A stretch of 64,000 nt of DNA, from positions 4,092,001 to 4,156,000 of the forward strand of contig BOPV01000001.1 of NCBI GenBank assembly GCA_018332375.1, written 5' to 3'. Made by a program: the position numbers and the translations under genes. Position 1 is the first letter of the stretch. Each line of letters opens with the position of its first letter. Below the pieces are notes generated by a model. That model was not told the origin of the DNA and searched no databases. It saw only the letters and a program-made list of their open reading frames with translations. Source of the DNA: Roseiterribacter gracilis. Lineage in GTDB: Bacteria; Pseudomonadota; Alphaproteobacteria; BOG-932; Roseiterribacteraceae. Positions 54,201 through 62,815 of this stretch are shown here, in pieces.

Positions 54201-55418
54201 CGCTACGACGTCGATCTGCATGTCGACGGTACGGTTGCGCGGCCGCTGGCAGGTGGGCGCGTCGCGATCGCAAATGGGCGCTATCTCAACCAGGATTCCG
54301 GCGCCGAGCTGCGCGACGCGCAAATCGAATTGCAGGGCGACCGCGAGCATCTGACTCTGACGCGTTTCGCTGGCACTGACGGTGCCGGCGGCAAAGTCGG
54401 CGCGCGCGGCGCGATCGACCTGGCTGCGATGCCAGCGCCGAGCCTGGATTTCCATCTGGCGCTCGACGGATTTCGCGTCGCCAAGCGCGACGACGCCAAT
54501 GTCGCGGTCGATGGCGAGCTTGCGATGACGGGCTCGTTCATCGCCGCGCGCGTCGACGGCAAGGTACAGGTACGGCCCGACGCCGAATTGCGCATTCCGG
54601 AAAAACTGCCGGCCTCGGTTGCGACCATCGAAGTGATTGAAATCGACAGCCGCAAAGGCAAACGCGCGCAAGCGCCGGGCGTGAAGAAGCCGGTCTTCAC
54701 GGTCGCGCTCGATCTTGGACTCGTCGTGCCGGGACGCGCCTATGTGCGCGGCCGCGGGCTCGACAGCGAATGGAAGGGCGACGTGAAGATTGCGGGCTCG
54801 ACCGCGTCGCCGGATGTGCGCGGCAAGTTGGAAGTGGTACGCGGGCAGATGGCGCTGCTGGGCAAAGACTTTGCGTTGACGCGCGGCGTGGTCGAATTCG
54901 ATGGCGGCGCCAGAGTCGATCCGCTGCTCGACATCGTCGCCGAAGCGAACGCCAACGACATCACCGCGCGCGCAACGATTTCGGGTCGCGTCAACACGCC
55001 CAAGATTGCGTTCTCGTCCGATCCGGCTTTGCCGCAAGACGAAGTTCTGGCGCGCGTTTTGTTCGGCAAGAATGTCGGTCAGATCTCGCCGATCCAGGGG
55101 CTGCAGCTTGCCGCAGCGGCGCGCGAACTTGCGGGCGGTGGCGGGCCAGGTTTCCTCGACAAGATCCGACAAGGGATGGGACTCGACCGGTTGGATGTCG
55201 GCGCCGGCGACGCGGCCCGCAGCAAAGGCACGACCGTGTCGGGCGGACGCTACGTTGCCGACGGCGTCTATCTCGGTGTCGAGCAAGGCACCGGCAGCAG
55301 CGCCTCAACCCGCGCCAAGGTCGAAATCGAGATCACGCCATCGATCAACGCGACCTCGACGGTTGGCGCGGGCCAAAGCGGCACCGGCGTCGGCATCGAA
55401 TGGAAGCGGGATTACTGA
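51213..55418 (+). CDS. tamB: TamB (DUF490), translocation and assembly module / lipid-transport bridge
   Basis: 1401 residues, typical. One N-terminal membrane helix (about 9-28, WVAGVIVAIPLLLVAGGWIW) anchors a very long beta-taco periplasmic domain of repeated strands. The conserved DUF490 C-terminus spans about 1060-1401, with VRGKLEVVRGQMALLGKDFA, LPQDEVLARVLFGKNVGQIS and a final EWKRDY. TamB bridges the membranes with TamA, and AsmA-like members move phospholipids. Same strand as tamA, but separated by the palindromes. Confidence 0.95.
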   Translation: MTRPAKIAAWVAGVIVAIPLLLVAGGWIWLQTDWGRSVVGASLASLVQGPDRKITLGRIGGSLPFHPRIERLSLSDRDGVWLTAQDVELDIVGTALLSRRARLTNLTAARIDIVRPPAPSATQEAPGEIKFLLPNLPVAIAVDTLSVPVIALGAPFLGEAATYKLSGHVRVDAEADAELALDRSDGSPGRVSLMTRHQNGRSEVQLVITEPTGRVLQRNLGHAAPKPFTLMLFGDGPDTQWRGTLGVEAGKSVDAARLNVSLAIDQAGSDRLLRIAGSATPGVVFDQRIARLLGGPASINMAVRLLQDGTLAIEPSSIAAPSLKLSGAFRGAPGDKPIAGTLTVEVANLGAFSEVAGEPLAGSARVEAKFTGTGAAPRITAHIDGTNVEAGAARIDTLVADIAGDRRASDGRFAGTAQLRANGMALGASKGDLVLDAAGNADRDLASIQLDRLHLNGLGVELDANGTSRGGGADGTAKLRVADLTTLAPIVGRPLTGALSLDGTAASRNGELTATMRGESQHLTIGIPALDALLGPNLHVTLDATKAGDRITARSVELASPQMKLGAKGTLQGEQIDADVTLHVADMAKVRPGLDGTANVTAHAEGAVSAPTGHVEAVLDGKALAARLIADAKRQQDATKLVAHATGGGAKLDADLLIADIGRADGTVKLDAPNLAAWAPLLGMTMTGRAAADVTLRATDGQRARIAARADALSVGTTSVQRATLDADLTGLATAPTGRANLQIDKAALGDIAVTRLRATATPAGPERVTIALDTSGDAGKPFQFALGGGLRMTAGARALTLSRLDGEVAGQKLILTRTATLAQQGDGMRLDTLSLKWGTAQLDASALVAGARVAAKASLRDLRVATLAALGEMRGASGVIEADLSLDGARSDPTGKLHVALRDLNLAAALRPDAKPLQIALDANLARRVVSLDGVATSPTGARLALTGRAPMLVDLQQNKVGLVQDGALALRLAGGGTLEDVADLLPIGEDRVEGRYDVDLHVDGTVARPLAGGRVAIANGRYLNQDSGAELRDAQIELQGDREHLTLTRFAGTDGAGGKVGARGAIDLAAMPAPSLDFHLALDGFRVAKRDDANVAVDGELAMTGSFIAARVDGKVQVRPDAELRIPEKLPASVATIEVIEIDSRKGKRAQAPGVKKPVFTVALDLGLVVPGRAYVRGRGLDSEWKGDVKIAGSTASPDVRGKLEVVRGQMALLGKDFALTRGVVEFDGGARVDPLLDIVAEANANDITARATISGRVNTPKIAFSSDPALPQDEVLARVLFGKNVGQISPIQGLQLAAAARELAGGGGPGFLDKIRQGMGLDRLDVGAGDAARSKGTTVSGGRYVADGVYLGVEQGTGSSASTRAKVEIEITPSINATSTVGAGQSGTGVGIEWKRDY

Positions 55419-55450
55419 CGACGCGTCGCGTCGTCGCGTCCGCGAAGGCC

Positions 55451-55519
55451 GGGATCCACGGTCGTGGATGACTGTGACTATCAAGCCTACGGAACCGTGG
55501 ATCCCCGCCTTCGCGGGGA
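55451..55519. repeat. REP-like palindrome pair downstream of tamB
   Basis: Inner inverted repeat GGGATCCACGG (55451-55461) with CCGTGGATCCC (55495-55505). The right unit contains the intact core TCCCCGC-CTTC-GCGGGGA (55502-55519). The left unit (from about 55436) is a degraded copy. Confidence 0.78.
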
Positions 55520-55634
55520 CGACAGGCGGGCAGGCCCGCATGTCGCTTCGCACCTGCGGAACAACCCGCCACGCCGCCATGTTTTAGCCGTCGGACTATT
55601 GGATTTCTCAGCCGTGCTTTCGAGGAACCCCAAC

Positions 55635-55802
55635 GTGGCATCGGTATTCGACCCGGCTTTGCATCGGCGCGATGTCGCCCGGATTGGCATCCAGCGGGAG
55701 GGCGCGATGCGGTCCGATTCGCGCAGTGCACCTACCGAACACGCCCAGCTCGAACGGCTGCAGGCCGAGTTCTGGCTCAAAGGCAGCCTGTCGCTGAAAT
55801 AG
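55635..55802 (+). CDS. Putative 55-residue protein
   Basis: From GTG 55635 with GAGGA eight bases upstream; ends ERLQAEFWLKGSLSLK before TAG. Mixed charged, no signal or membrane segment, no family recognised. Third positions are mostly G or C, and a terminator follows 46 bases later, both consistent with a real small gene. Still uncertain. Confidence 0.4.
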   Translation: MASVFDPALHRRDVARIGIQREGAMRSDSRSAPTEHAQLERLQAEFWLKGSLSLK

Positions 55803-55848
55803 CCTGACAAGGCCCGCTCTTGCGGTTGCGACCAATTCTCATTTAGAA

Positions 55849-55876
55849 CCTCGGCTTCCATTAGCCGGGGTTTTTT
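55849..55876 (+). terminator. Terminator ending one base before the next start codon
   Basis: CCTCGGCT/AGCCGGGG stem (one T-G pair) with loop TCCATT and six T, then C and the ATG at 55878. It ends the transcript of the small upstream gene, or acts as an attenuator for the following gene. Confidence 0.75.
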
Positions 55877-55877
55877 C

Positions 55878-56756
55878 ATGGCCACGCGTCGCTTGAAGCT
55901 TTGGGTCGGGATGAGTTCGTTCGCGCTGGTCGCGCCGCTCGACGCTGCGGTCGCGCAGACTCACCAGCATGGCGCTGCGCCCGCCGCGGCGCAGGCCGCA
56001 CCCGCTGCGAAGCCGGCCCCCGAAGCCAGAGCAAAAGCGCCCGAGACCAAAGACAGCGGCAGCATGCCGTCGGACGCGGGCGAGGGGGGTGAAGGCGGCG
56101 AAGGTGTTGATACCGACGCGTTCGCCTTCTCGAAACCCGACGAGCAGTTTGTTGGACGTTTGCTGCTGTCGCGCGGACATCTCGCCGTCGGACTCGAACT
56201 GTATGGCGCGGGCGACAAGGAAACCGGCGCGCAGCATTTCGCGCATCCGTCGGTCGAGCTCTATGGCTGGCTCGAACCCGAACTCGCCAAGCGCAACGCG
56301 ACGCCATTCAAAGACGGGCTCGACCAGTTGGTCGCGGCCGCGCTGCGCAAAGCGCCGATCGAAGAAATCCGCAAATTGTACGGCGCGGTGACGGCGCGGA
56401 TCGACGCCGCCGAAGCAAAAGCCGGCCCGTTGAGCGAAGAAGCGCAAGTGCGCGTGCTCGGCGCAGCGCTGGACCAGGCGGCGCACGAATACGGTGACGG
56501 CGTGAAGAACGGCAAAGTCGCAGCCCTGACCGAATATCAGGACGCACGCGGCTTTTACGTCGCGACCAAAGCCTGGTTTGAAGCACGCCGCGACAAGCTG
56601 CAAGCGAAGGCGCCGGCGCAGACCGCGTCGCTAACCAAAGACATCGCCGCGATCGTCGCCTTCGTGCCGTCGGCCAAGCCGGCGGCGAAGCTCAACAAGC
56701 CGGGGGATTTCCAGGCCCTCGCTTCGCGTATTCGCTTTTCGGCGGGCGAGTTCTAA
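55878..56756 (+). CDS. Periplasmic protein of unknown function
   Basis: 292 residues. The signal peptide (to about AVAQ, residue 27) is followed by an Ala/Pro-rich, then Gly/Glu-rich linker (about 30-75) and a helical domain. The piece FVGRLLLSRGHLAVGLELYG... GAQHFAHPSVELYGWLEPEL with EYQDARGFYVATKAWFEARR is reminiscent of helical periplasmic metal-uptake accessory proteins (EfeO/imelysin-like), but the match is loose. The usual ribosome site is missing because a terminator hairpin occupies its place. Confidence 0.75.
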   Translation: MATRRLKLWVGMSSFALVAPLDAAVAQTHQHGAAPAAAQAAPAAKPAPEARAKAPETKDSGSMPSDAGEGGEGGEGVDTDAFAFSKPDEQFVGRLLLSRGHLAVGLELYGAGDKETGAQHFAHPSVELYGWLEPELAKRNATPFKDGLDQLVAAALRKAPIEEIRKLYGAVTARIDAAEAKAGPLSEEAQVRVLGAALDQAAHEYGDGVKNGKVAALTEYQDARGFYVATKAWFEARRDKLQAKAPAQTASLTKDIAAIVAFVPSAKPAAKLNKPGDFQALASRIRFSAGEF

Positions 56757-56766
56757 ACTTCACCGT

Positions 56767-57384
56767 ATGCGGATTGCGATCCTCGGTGCGGGTGCGATGG
56801 GCTGCGCGTTGGCGCGGCGCTGGGCCGATTCTGGCCACGCCGTCACGCTGAGCTTCGCGCGCGACGCGCAGGCGCTGGCCAAGCGTGCGAGCGAGATCGG
56901 CGCCGCCTCGGCCAGCGTCGCCGACGCGGTCGAGAGCGCCGACGTTATTCTGTTCGCGGCGCGCTGGCCGAATTTGGATCTGGTGCTGGCGCAGACCGGA
57001 TCGCTCGACGGTCGCTTGCTGCTCGACTGTTCGAACCCGATGAATGACGACGACACCGATCTGGTGCCGGGCCTCTCGGGCGGCGAAACCCTGGCGCAGC
57101 GGACTGCAGCGCGCGTCGTGAAGATCTTCAACACGATCCCGGCCGAGCTGCTGCAGGCGCCGCGTTCGAAGAAACGCTTCGACGTGTTGTTCGCGACCGA
57201 TCACGACGACGCGAAAGAAATCGCGATCCAGTTGGCGCACGGTGCGTCGTTCGATCCGGTCCATGTCGGGCCGTTGTCGCTGTCGGGACGACTCGAATCG
57301 TTTGCGCTGCTGGTGGCGCAGTTGGCGTACGAGCAGGGCGACGTGCCCGAACTCGGCTATCGCTTTCGTACGCTGGACATCTAA
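56767..57384 (+). CDS. NADPH-dependent F420 reductase-like oxidoreductase
   Basis: 205 residues. Rossmann motif MRIAILGAGAMGCALARRWA at the N-terminus, DVILFAARWPNLDLVL, LLDCSNPMNDDD, and VVKIFNTIPAELL are typical of the F420-dependent NADP oxidoreductase fold family. Many members in F420-free bacteria use other partners (ferric reductase- or ketoacid-like), so the substrate is open. Ten bases after the previous gene; likely the same transcript. Confidence 0.85.
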   Translation: MRIAILGAGAMGCALARRWADSGHAVTLSFARDAQALAKRASEIGAASASVADAVESADVILFAARWPNLDLVLAQTGSLDGRLLLDCSNPMNDDDTDLVPGLSGGETLAQRTAARVVKIFNTIPAELLQAPRSKKRFDVLFATDHDDAKEIAIQLAHGASFDPVHVGPLSLSGRLESFALLVAQLAYEQGDVPELGYRFRTLDI

Positions 57385-57569
57385 GTCGCGCCGTTAACGG
57401 TTGCGTGCGTTGCCGCTGGAACACAGCACGCACTTCATTTCACGACGAACAGGGCTTGCCCCTATCGCACTGCTTTCACCTGGATAGGCTCGTTGTTTGA
57501 ACCCCGGAGCAACCGGGGGTGACAACGGATCTTGGGGAGGGCTTTCGATGGAAAACGGGGAGTCCAAAC

Positions 57570-59774
57570 ATGAATCGTCGCACACGTCACGCCGCGTTGG
57601 CCGGCACAATTCTTTCGATCGGTTGCATTGAATCAGTTGCCGCGCAGACCGCGCCGGCGCTGGAAGAAGTCGTCGTCACCGCATCACGCCGCGCCGAGCG
57701 CGCCATCGACGTGCCTGTCGCAGTTTCGTCGCTGTCGGGCGAGAAGCTTGACGTTTTGAATTCAAGCGGCCAGGACATTCGCTTTCTGTCGGCGCGCACG
57801 CCGAGCTTTCTGGCGGAGTCGTCCTTCGGCCGCACCTTCCCGCGTTTTTATATTCGCGGTCTCGGTAATACCGACTTCGACGTCAACGCGGCCCAGCCCG
57901 TGTCGATGGTCTATGACGAAGTCGTGCTCGAAAATCCGGTGCTCAAGTCGTTTCCGGTGTTCGATCTCGCCAGCGTCGAAGTGTTGCGCGGCCCGCAAGG
58001 CACGCTGTTCGGCCGCAACACCAATGCGGGCGTGATCGTGCTCAACTCGGCCAAACCCGGCGATACGTTCAGCGGCTATGGCAGCGTGTCGATCGGCACC
58101 GATACGACGATCAATACCGAAGGCGCGGTGGGTGGCCCGATCTCGCCCTATTTGAAATTCCGCGCCTCGTTCATCCAGCAACATCGCGACGACTATGTCG
58201 ACAACACCAACGCGGCGACGAAATACCGGCGCAAGTTGGAAGGCTACGACGACTCCGCCGGGCGCGTGCAGTTGGAATTCACCAAAGACAATTTCAACGC
58301 GCTGCTCAACATTCACGGGCGCGAGTTGGACGGAACCGCGCGCCTGTTCCGCGCCAATATTCTGAAGAAGGGCTCCAACGATTTCGTCGACGGGTTCGAC
58401 ATCGACAAGGTGGCGCAGGACGGCGACAACAAGCAGACGCTGAACAGCTACGGCGTCGGTCTGCGCATGAGCTACAAATTCGCAGGTGCGACTCTGCATT
58501 CGGTCACCGGATACGAACGGTCGAACACGTTCAGCCGTGGCGACATTGACGGCGGGTTCGGCGCATCTTTCGCGCCGCCGTTCGGCCCCGGCTTTATTCC
58601 GTTCCCGGTCGAAACGTCGACCGGTGCAGTGCCGCGCGAATTCAGCCAGGAGCTGCGTCTTGCTTTCGACCCGATCGGCAAGTTCCGCTTTCAGGTCGGC
58701 GCCTATTACTTCCACCAGGATCTCTATATCAGCGAGCTGAGCTACGATTTCGGCGGCAAGATCACCGACGTCGTCGCGCACAAGGACGAGAACGAAACCA
58801 AGGCGCTATTCGGTTCGGTCGAATATCAGGCGACCGATCAGCTAAATTTGCGCGCCGGCGTGCGCGTCTCCAGCGACGACAAGACCAACGTCACCGATCG
58901 CCAGGTCAACAGCGTCGGGCTGGGGCGTCTCAACCGCACCACCAACGTCAACGACGACAAACCGTCCTGGGACGTCAGCGCTACCTATAAGCTCGGACCC
59001 GAGGTCAATTTGTTCGCGCGTGTGTCGAACGGCTATCTCGGGCCGGCGATTCAGGATCGCGTCGGCTTCGGCAACACGATCTCGACCGCCAAGTCGCAGG
59101 TCACGACCTCGTATGAAGCGGGCATCAAGACGGCCTTGTTCAACAACAAGGCGCATCTCGATCTTACCGGGTATTACGCGTTGACGCGCAACATCCAGTT
59201 GACCGCGGTCGGCGGCGCCGACAACTCGGCGCGTTTGCTGAATGCGGACAAGGCAATCGGTTACGGGTTCGAAGTCGAATTCGAAGCCGCACCGGCCGAG
59301 CATCTGACCTTTACGACGGGCCTCAGCTACAATCACACCGAGATTCAGTCGCCGGGCCTGTCGATTGATCCGTGCGGCGGTGGTTGCACCGTCACCGATC
59401 CGTTGAATGCCGCGGGGCGTGCGCTGATCAACGGCAATCCGTTGCCGCAAGCACCGCAATGGATCTGGAACGTGACTGCGCGTTATGCGGTGCCAGTTGG
59501 CGCGTCGGGAGAAATCTTCGGCTACACCGACTGGGCCTATCGCAGCGAGGTCAATTTCTTCCTGTACGAAGCCAAGGAATTCAAAGGCAAGTCGCTGATC
59601 GAAGGCGGCTTGCGGCTTGGCTACAAATCCTACACGGGCAATTGGGAAGCGGCGCTGTTCGTGCGCAATATTCTGGATCAGATCCGGCCAGTCAGCGCGA
59701 TCGACTTCAACAACCTGACCGCCATGGTCAACGAACCGCGCCTGGTCGGAGCGCAGTTCCGGATCAACTTCTAG
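57570..59774 (+). CDS. TonB-dependent outer-membrane receptor
   Basis: 734 residues from ATG 57570 with GGGGAG upstream. Signal peptide ends near VAAQ. A TonB box-like EEVVVTASRR, a plug domain (about 50-165; RGPQGTLFGRNTNAGVIVLN), then a 22-strand barrel ending RLVGAQFRINF with terminal Phe. It takes up a siderophore, cobalamin, sugar or other ligand using TonB energy. 185 bases upstream hold the likely promoter; no Fur-type box is obvious. Confidence 0.95.
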   Translation: MNRRTRHAALAGTILSIGCIESVAAQTAPALEEVVVTASRRAERAIDVPVAVSSLSGEKLDVLNSSGQDIRFLSARTPSFLAESSFGRTFPRFYIRGLGNTDFDVNAAQPVSMVYDEVVLENPVLKSFPVFDLASVEVLRGPQGTLFGRNTNAGVIVLNSAKPGDTFSGYGSVSIGTDTTINTEGAVGGPISPYLKFRASFIQQHRDDYVDNTNAATKYRRKLEGYDDSAGRVQLEFTKDNFNALLNIHGRELDGTARLFRANILKKGSNDFVDGFDIDKVAQDGDNKQTLNSYGVGLRMSYKFAGATLHSVTGYERSNTFSRGDIDGGFGASFAPPFGPGFIPFPVETSTGAVPREFSQELRLAFDPIGKFRFQVGAYYFHQDLYISELSYDFGGKITDVVAHKDENETKALFGSVEYQATDQLNLRAGVRVSSDDKTNVTDRQVNSVGLGRLNRTTNVNDDKPSWDVSATYKLGPEVNLFARVSNGYLGPAIQDRVGFGNTISTAKSQVTTSYEAGIKTALFNNKAHLDLTGYYALTRNIQLTAVGGADNSARLLNADKAIGYGFEVEFEAAPAEHLTFTTGLSYNHTEIQSPGLSIDPCGGGCTVTDPLNAAGRALINGNPLPQAPQWIWNVTARYAVPVGASGEIFGYTDWAYRSEVNFFLYEAKEFKGKSLIEGGLRLGYKSYTGNWEAALFVRNILDQIRPVSAIDFNNLTAMVNEPRLVGAQFRINF

Positions 59775-59801
59775 AAACGGGGCGCCGTCTTTCGCGACAC
59801 G

Positions 59802-61184
59802 TCACGCTGCCAGCACCGGCAGCGTGATGTGAAAGACGGCGCCGCCGCCTGTTCCGTTCTCGACTTCGATTTTTCCGTCATGCAGCGCCAGCACTTCGCG
59901 CGCGATCGCGAGGCCCAGGCCTGAACCAGTACCGACCGGCGCCAGGCCGCGTTCGAACGGTTCGAAAATTCGCGCGCGATCGGCGTCGCTGACACCGGGA
60001 CCGGTGTCGCGCACATCGATGCATCCGCTTGGATTGACCGCAACTTCAACCGAGCCGCCGCTACCGGCATGTCGCAGCGCATTGTCGACGACGTTGCGCA
60101 AGGCCGCCGCCAAGCCGTCTTCGCTGCCCGCGACGAAGACCGGTGCATCGCCCGCTTCGAGCGAAATCTGCGATCCACGCGCCAGCGCAAGCGGCGCCAG
60201 TTCGGCGACGACGTTGCGCGCCAGCGCCACCAGCTCCAACCGTTCCAGCGGTTTCTGCTGCGTCTGCAGTCGCGCCAGCGACAAAAGCTGGTCGACCAGA
60301 ATCGTCATGCGCCGCAGATCTTGTTTCAGTTCGGCGGCCAGCCGCGGCTGCGCAATCTGGTCGAGACGCGCGCGCAGCACCGCGATCGGCGTACGCAGTT
60401 CGTGCGCCGCGTTGGCGATGAAACGGCGCTGGTTGCGGAAGCCGCCATCGACTCGTTCCAGCGCTCCGTTCACGGCGCGAATCAGCGCCTGCAATTCGTT
60501 GGGCGCCGAGGCCACGTTGAGACGCTGTTCGAGGTTGGTCGGCGAAATCGCTTCGGCTTCGCGTTCGAGCTGTAGCAGCGGACGCAAGCCGCGGCGCACG
60601 ATCCAGGGTGACAGGACCAGCGAGAAGACGACCATCGGAATGATCATGGGCAGCAGCTCGTTTTCCAGCTCGGCCCAGATCCAGTGCAGCACGTCGTAGA
60701 GCTGGTGGTGGGCGCCGATCGTAATCACGCGCATGCGTCCGGCCGGCGTGTCGGCGGTGACCAGGATCGCCGAGGTGAGGCCGCGATGGGGCTGCGGCAC
60801 GTCAAGTTCGGCGAATTCGACTTCACGCAGGCCGCGTTCGGCGAGCGGCATCAAGTCGGGGGATGAGCCGATGGCGGCCGTGCCGTCTTTGGCGTCGATC
60901 ACCAGATAGCGGAAATGCGGATTGTCGGCGCAGAACTCGATCAGGTCGGCGGTTTGGTTGAGACGCAGCGTAAAGTCCTGGTCGCGTGCGACGGCGGCGC
61001 TGATGATATTCGTGATGCGGCCTTGGTCGCGGTCGGCTTCGACGTTGCCGCCGCGCCAGATCATCGCCATGAACGCACCGACCGATAGCGACAGCGTCAG
61101 CCCATAAACGATCGCCAGGTCGCGGACGAGACGTCGTCCAATCGAATGTGGGGCGACCGATCCGGTGGCTTTATTCAATGTCAT
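59802..61184 (-). CDS. Sensor histidine kinase
   Basis: 460 residues from ATG 61184. Two membrane helices (about 24-44 and 180-196) flank a ~135-residue periplasmic sensor, then a HAMP region, HisKA with His261 (FIANAAHELRTPIAVLRARL) and an ATPase domain (RNVVDNALRHAG, DVRDTGPGVS, GTGSGLGLAIAREVLALHDG). Its start overlaps the end of the response regulator gene by 14 bases. Faces a convergent TonB receptor 27 bases away. Confidence 0.93.
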   Translation of the reverse strand: MTLNKATGSVAPHSIGRRLVRDLAIVYGLTLSLSVGAFMAMIWRGGNVEADRDQGRITNIISAAVARDQDFTLRLNQTADLIEFCADNPHFRYLVIDAKDGTAAIGSSPDLMPLAERGLREVEFAELDVPQPHRGLTSAILVTADTPAGRMRVITIGAHHQLYDVLHWIWAELENELLPMIIPMVVFSLVLSPWIVRRGLRPLLQLEREAEAISPTNLEQRLNVASAPNELQALIRAVNGALERVDGGFRNQRRFIANAAHELRTPIAVLRARLDQIAQPRLAAELKQDLRRMTILVDQLLSLARLQTQQKPLERLELVALARNVVAELAPLALARGSQISLEAGDAPVFVAGSEDGLAAALRNVVDNALRHAGSGGSVEVAVNPSGCIDVRDTGPGVSDADRARIFEPFERGLAPVGTGSGLGLAIAREVLALHDGKIEVENGTGGGAVFHITLPVLAA

Positions 61185-61938
61185 CCGTGGCAAGATAGCC
61201 GACGCCGCGCACCGTGTGGATGACAATGCCAGCATCGACGTCGGCGAGGCGTTTGCGCAGCCGCGACACCAGCGCCTCGAGCGCGTTGAAGCCGGCCTCG
61301 TCGTCGCCGAAGATCGCCTGCATCAACGCGTCGCGATAGAGAACGCGGCGCGCACCGCCCAGCAGAACTTCAAGCAGCGAGGCTTCGCGCGGGGCCATAT
61401 GCAGCCGGCGGCCGCGGACGAAGACTTCGCCGCCGGGTCGTTCGATCTGAATGCCGCCGAGACGCAGCGTATCTTTGATGTGCGCATCGTGTCGGCGCAG
61501 CACGGCGCGGATGCGCGCAACCAGCTCGTCGGTTTCGAACGGCTTGGTGACATAGTCGTCGGCGCCCGCAGCCAGGGCTGCGACGCGTTCTTCAATCGCG
61601 TCGCGTGCGGTCAGCACGATCACGGGCGTCGCGTCGCCGCGCGCGCGCAGCGCCGTCAGCAGCGCGACACCGTCGAGATCGGGCAGGCCGAGATCCAAAA
61701 GCACCATCGCGCACGGGCCGACCGCAAGTCGCGCCAGGGCGGCGTGGCCGCTGGCGGTCGCTTCGGTGGTGAAGCCGAGCTCGGTCAAATGCGAGCGCAG
61801 CAATTCCGTCAGGTTGGGATCGTCTTCGACGACGAAGACGGGCGACGATGATGTGACGTCGTCGAGACGGTCCTCGGTCTTGAGAACGGCCGGGACTGCG
61901 CGCGCGGCGCGCGATGTGGGGGAATGCGGTGCGGGCAT
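61171..61938 (-). CDS. OmpR/PhoB-family response regulator
   Basis: 255 residues from ATG 61938; TTG 61968 is the alternative. An N-terminal tail (~33 residues) precedes the receiver with Asp82 (MVLLDLGLPDLDG) and Lys in YVTKPFETDEL, then a winged-helix Trans_reg_C domain (APREASLLEVLLGGARRVLY, VSRLRKRLADVDAGIVIHTV RGVGYL). Forms an operon with the kinase. The PepSY gene immediately upstream on the same strand is a plausible target, as PepSY proteins often accompany such systems. Confidence 0.94.
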   Translation of the reverse strand: MPAPHSPTSRAARAVPAVLKTEDRLDDVTSSSPVFVVEDDPNLTELLRSHLTELGFTTEATASGHAALARLAVGPCAMVLLDLGLPDLDGVALLTALRARGDATPVIVLTARDAIEERVAALAAGADDYVTKPFETDELVARIRAVLRRHDAHIKDTLRLGGIQIERPGGEVFVRGRRLHMAPREASLLEVLLGGARRVLYRDALMQAIFGDDEAGFNALEALVSRLRKRLADVDAGIVIHTVRGVGYLATDDIE

Positions 61939-62039
61939 GTGCGGATGGTCGCGCCGGGATCCTGACAAACGTATGAACGGCCCAGCCGCACGGGCGATTC
62001 TGTCGCGACGGTAAATCCTTACCGAGCCGCTAGTCGGAT

Positions 62040-62067
62040 GCCGGCGCCTGGAGATCCAAGCGCCGGC
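62040..62067 (-). terminator. Hairpin downstream of the PepSY gene
   Basis: GCCGGCGC with GCGCCGGC, extended by TGG/CCA inside to a 12-base stem with one wobble pair and a four-base loop. Ten bases past the PepSY stop on the minus strand; no T run. Confidence 0.55.
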
Positions 62068-62076
62068 GAACCGAAC

Positions 62077-62592
62077 TTACTTCGCGCTAGCGATCTTGCC
62101 GGTGCTGGCGTCGACATTGACCTTCTGGGTCTTGTCGCCGTTGGCAAGTTTCACTTCGTAAACGGGATTGCCGTTTTCCTTTTCAAGGCTGGCTTCAAGC
62201 GCCTTACCGCCGCTCTGCTGTTCGGCAGTTGCGATCGCTGCGGCGAGGCCAGTCTTCGCCGCCGTAATCGTCTGCGCGTCCTGCTGCTTGCTCGAGCTGG
62301 CGTTCTTTTCCGAACCCTTCACGGCGGCGCCGGTCGTCAAGTCGACATTCAGAATGTCGCGCTTGCCGTTCTGCACCACGGTGACTTCGTACTTGCTGAC
62401 GCCATGTTCGGTTTCGAACTTGGCATCGGTCGCCTTACCGCCGGCTGCTTTTTCCGCCGCGCCAATCGCATCGGCCAAGGAATGCTTGGCGCTGCTGACG
62501 GTGGCGAAGTCTTCTTTGGTGCCCGCAAAGGCGGCGCTGCCGATGAGCAGAGAAGCAATCGCGGTCGCAGTAAGAATCTTGGTCGAACGCAT
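62077..62592 (-). CDS. Exported protein with two PepSY domains
   Basis: 171 residues from ATG 62592 with AGGAG upstream. Signal peptide MRSTKILTATAIASLLIGSA, cleaved near AFA. Two PepSY repeats: about 35-90 (LADAIGAAEKAAGGKATDAK ... KYEVTVVQNGK) and about 110-171 (LAAAIATAEQQSGGKALEAS ... VYEVKLANGD). Such proteins are periplasmic and often under OmpR-type control during envelope stress. Confidence 0.9.
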   Translation of the reverse strand: MRSTKILTATAIASLLIGSAAFAGTKEDFATVSSAKHSLADAIGAAEKAAGGKATDAKFETEHGVSKYEVTVVQNGKRDILNVDLTTGAAVKGSEKNASSSKQQDAQTITAAKTGLAAAIATAEQQSGGKALEASLEKENGNPVYEVKLANGDKTQKVNVDASTGKIASAK

Positions 62593-62760
62593 GGAATTTA
62601 TCTCCTGGAGTGATCGTACTTCGGGACCGCATCCCATGTGGGATCGCGTCACGTCTTTCGCGTGACCATGCCAAGGTGAAAGAAAGGCAGGGGTCGTCAC
62701 GCTAGAAATGCGTTTGCGCGCAATTCGTTTCGACGCTTTCGAACTGTCGAATACAGGCAC

Positions 62761-62791
62761 AAAAAAAGAGCGCGTCCGAAGACGCGCTCTT
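62761..62791 (-). terminator. Terminator of the RND efflux operon
   Basis: Perfect 11-base stem AAGAGCGCGTC/GACGCGCTCTT with loop CGAA; on the minus strand it is followed by a run of T. It lies 25 bases past the RND gene stop. Confidence 0.88.
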
Positions 62792-62815
62792 ATCTTAGCA
62801 GCAATGCGGGAACCT

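Noticed and set aside
52614..55286. 890-residue open frame antisense to tamB
   Set aside because: It has no domain pattern and His/Arg/Gln-rich shadow composition; TamB on the other strand explains the DNA.
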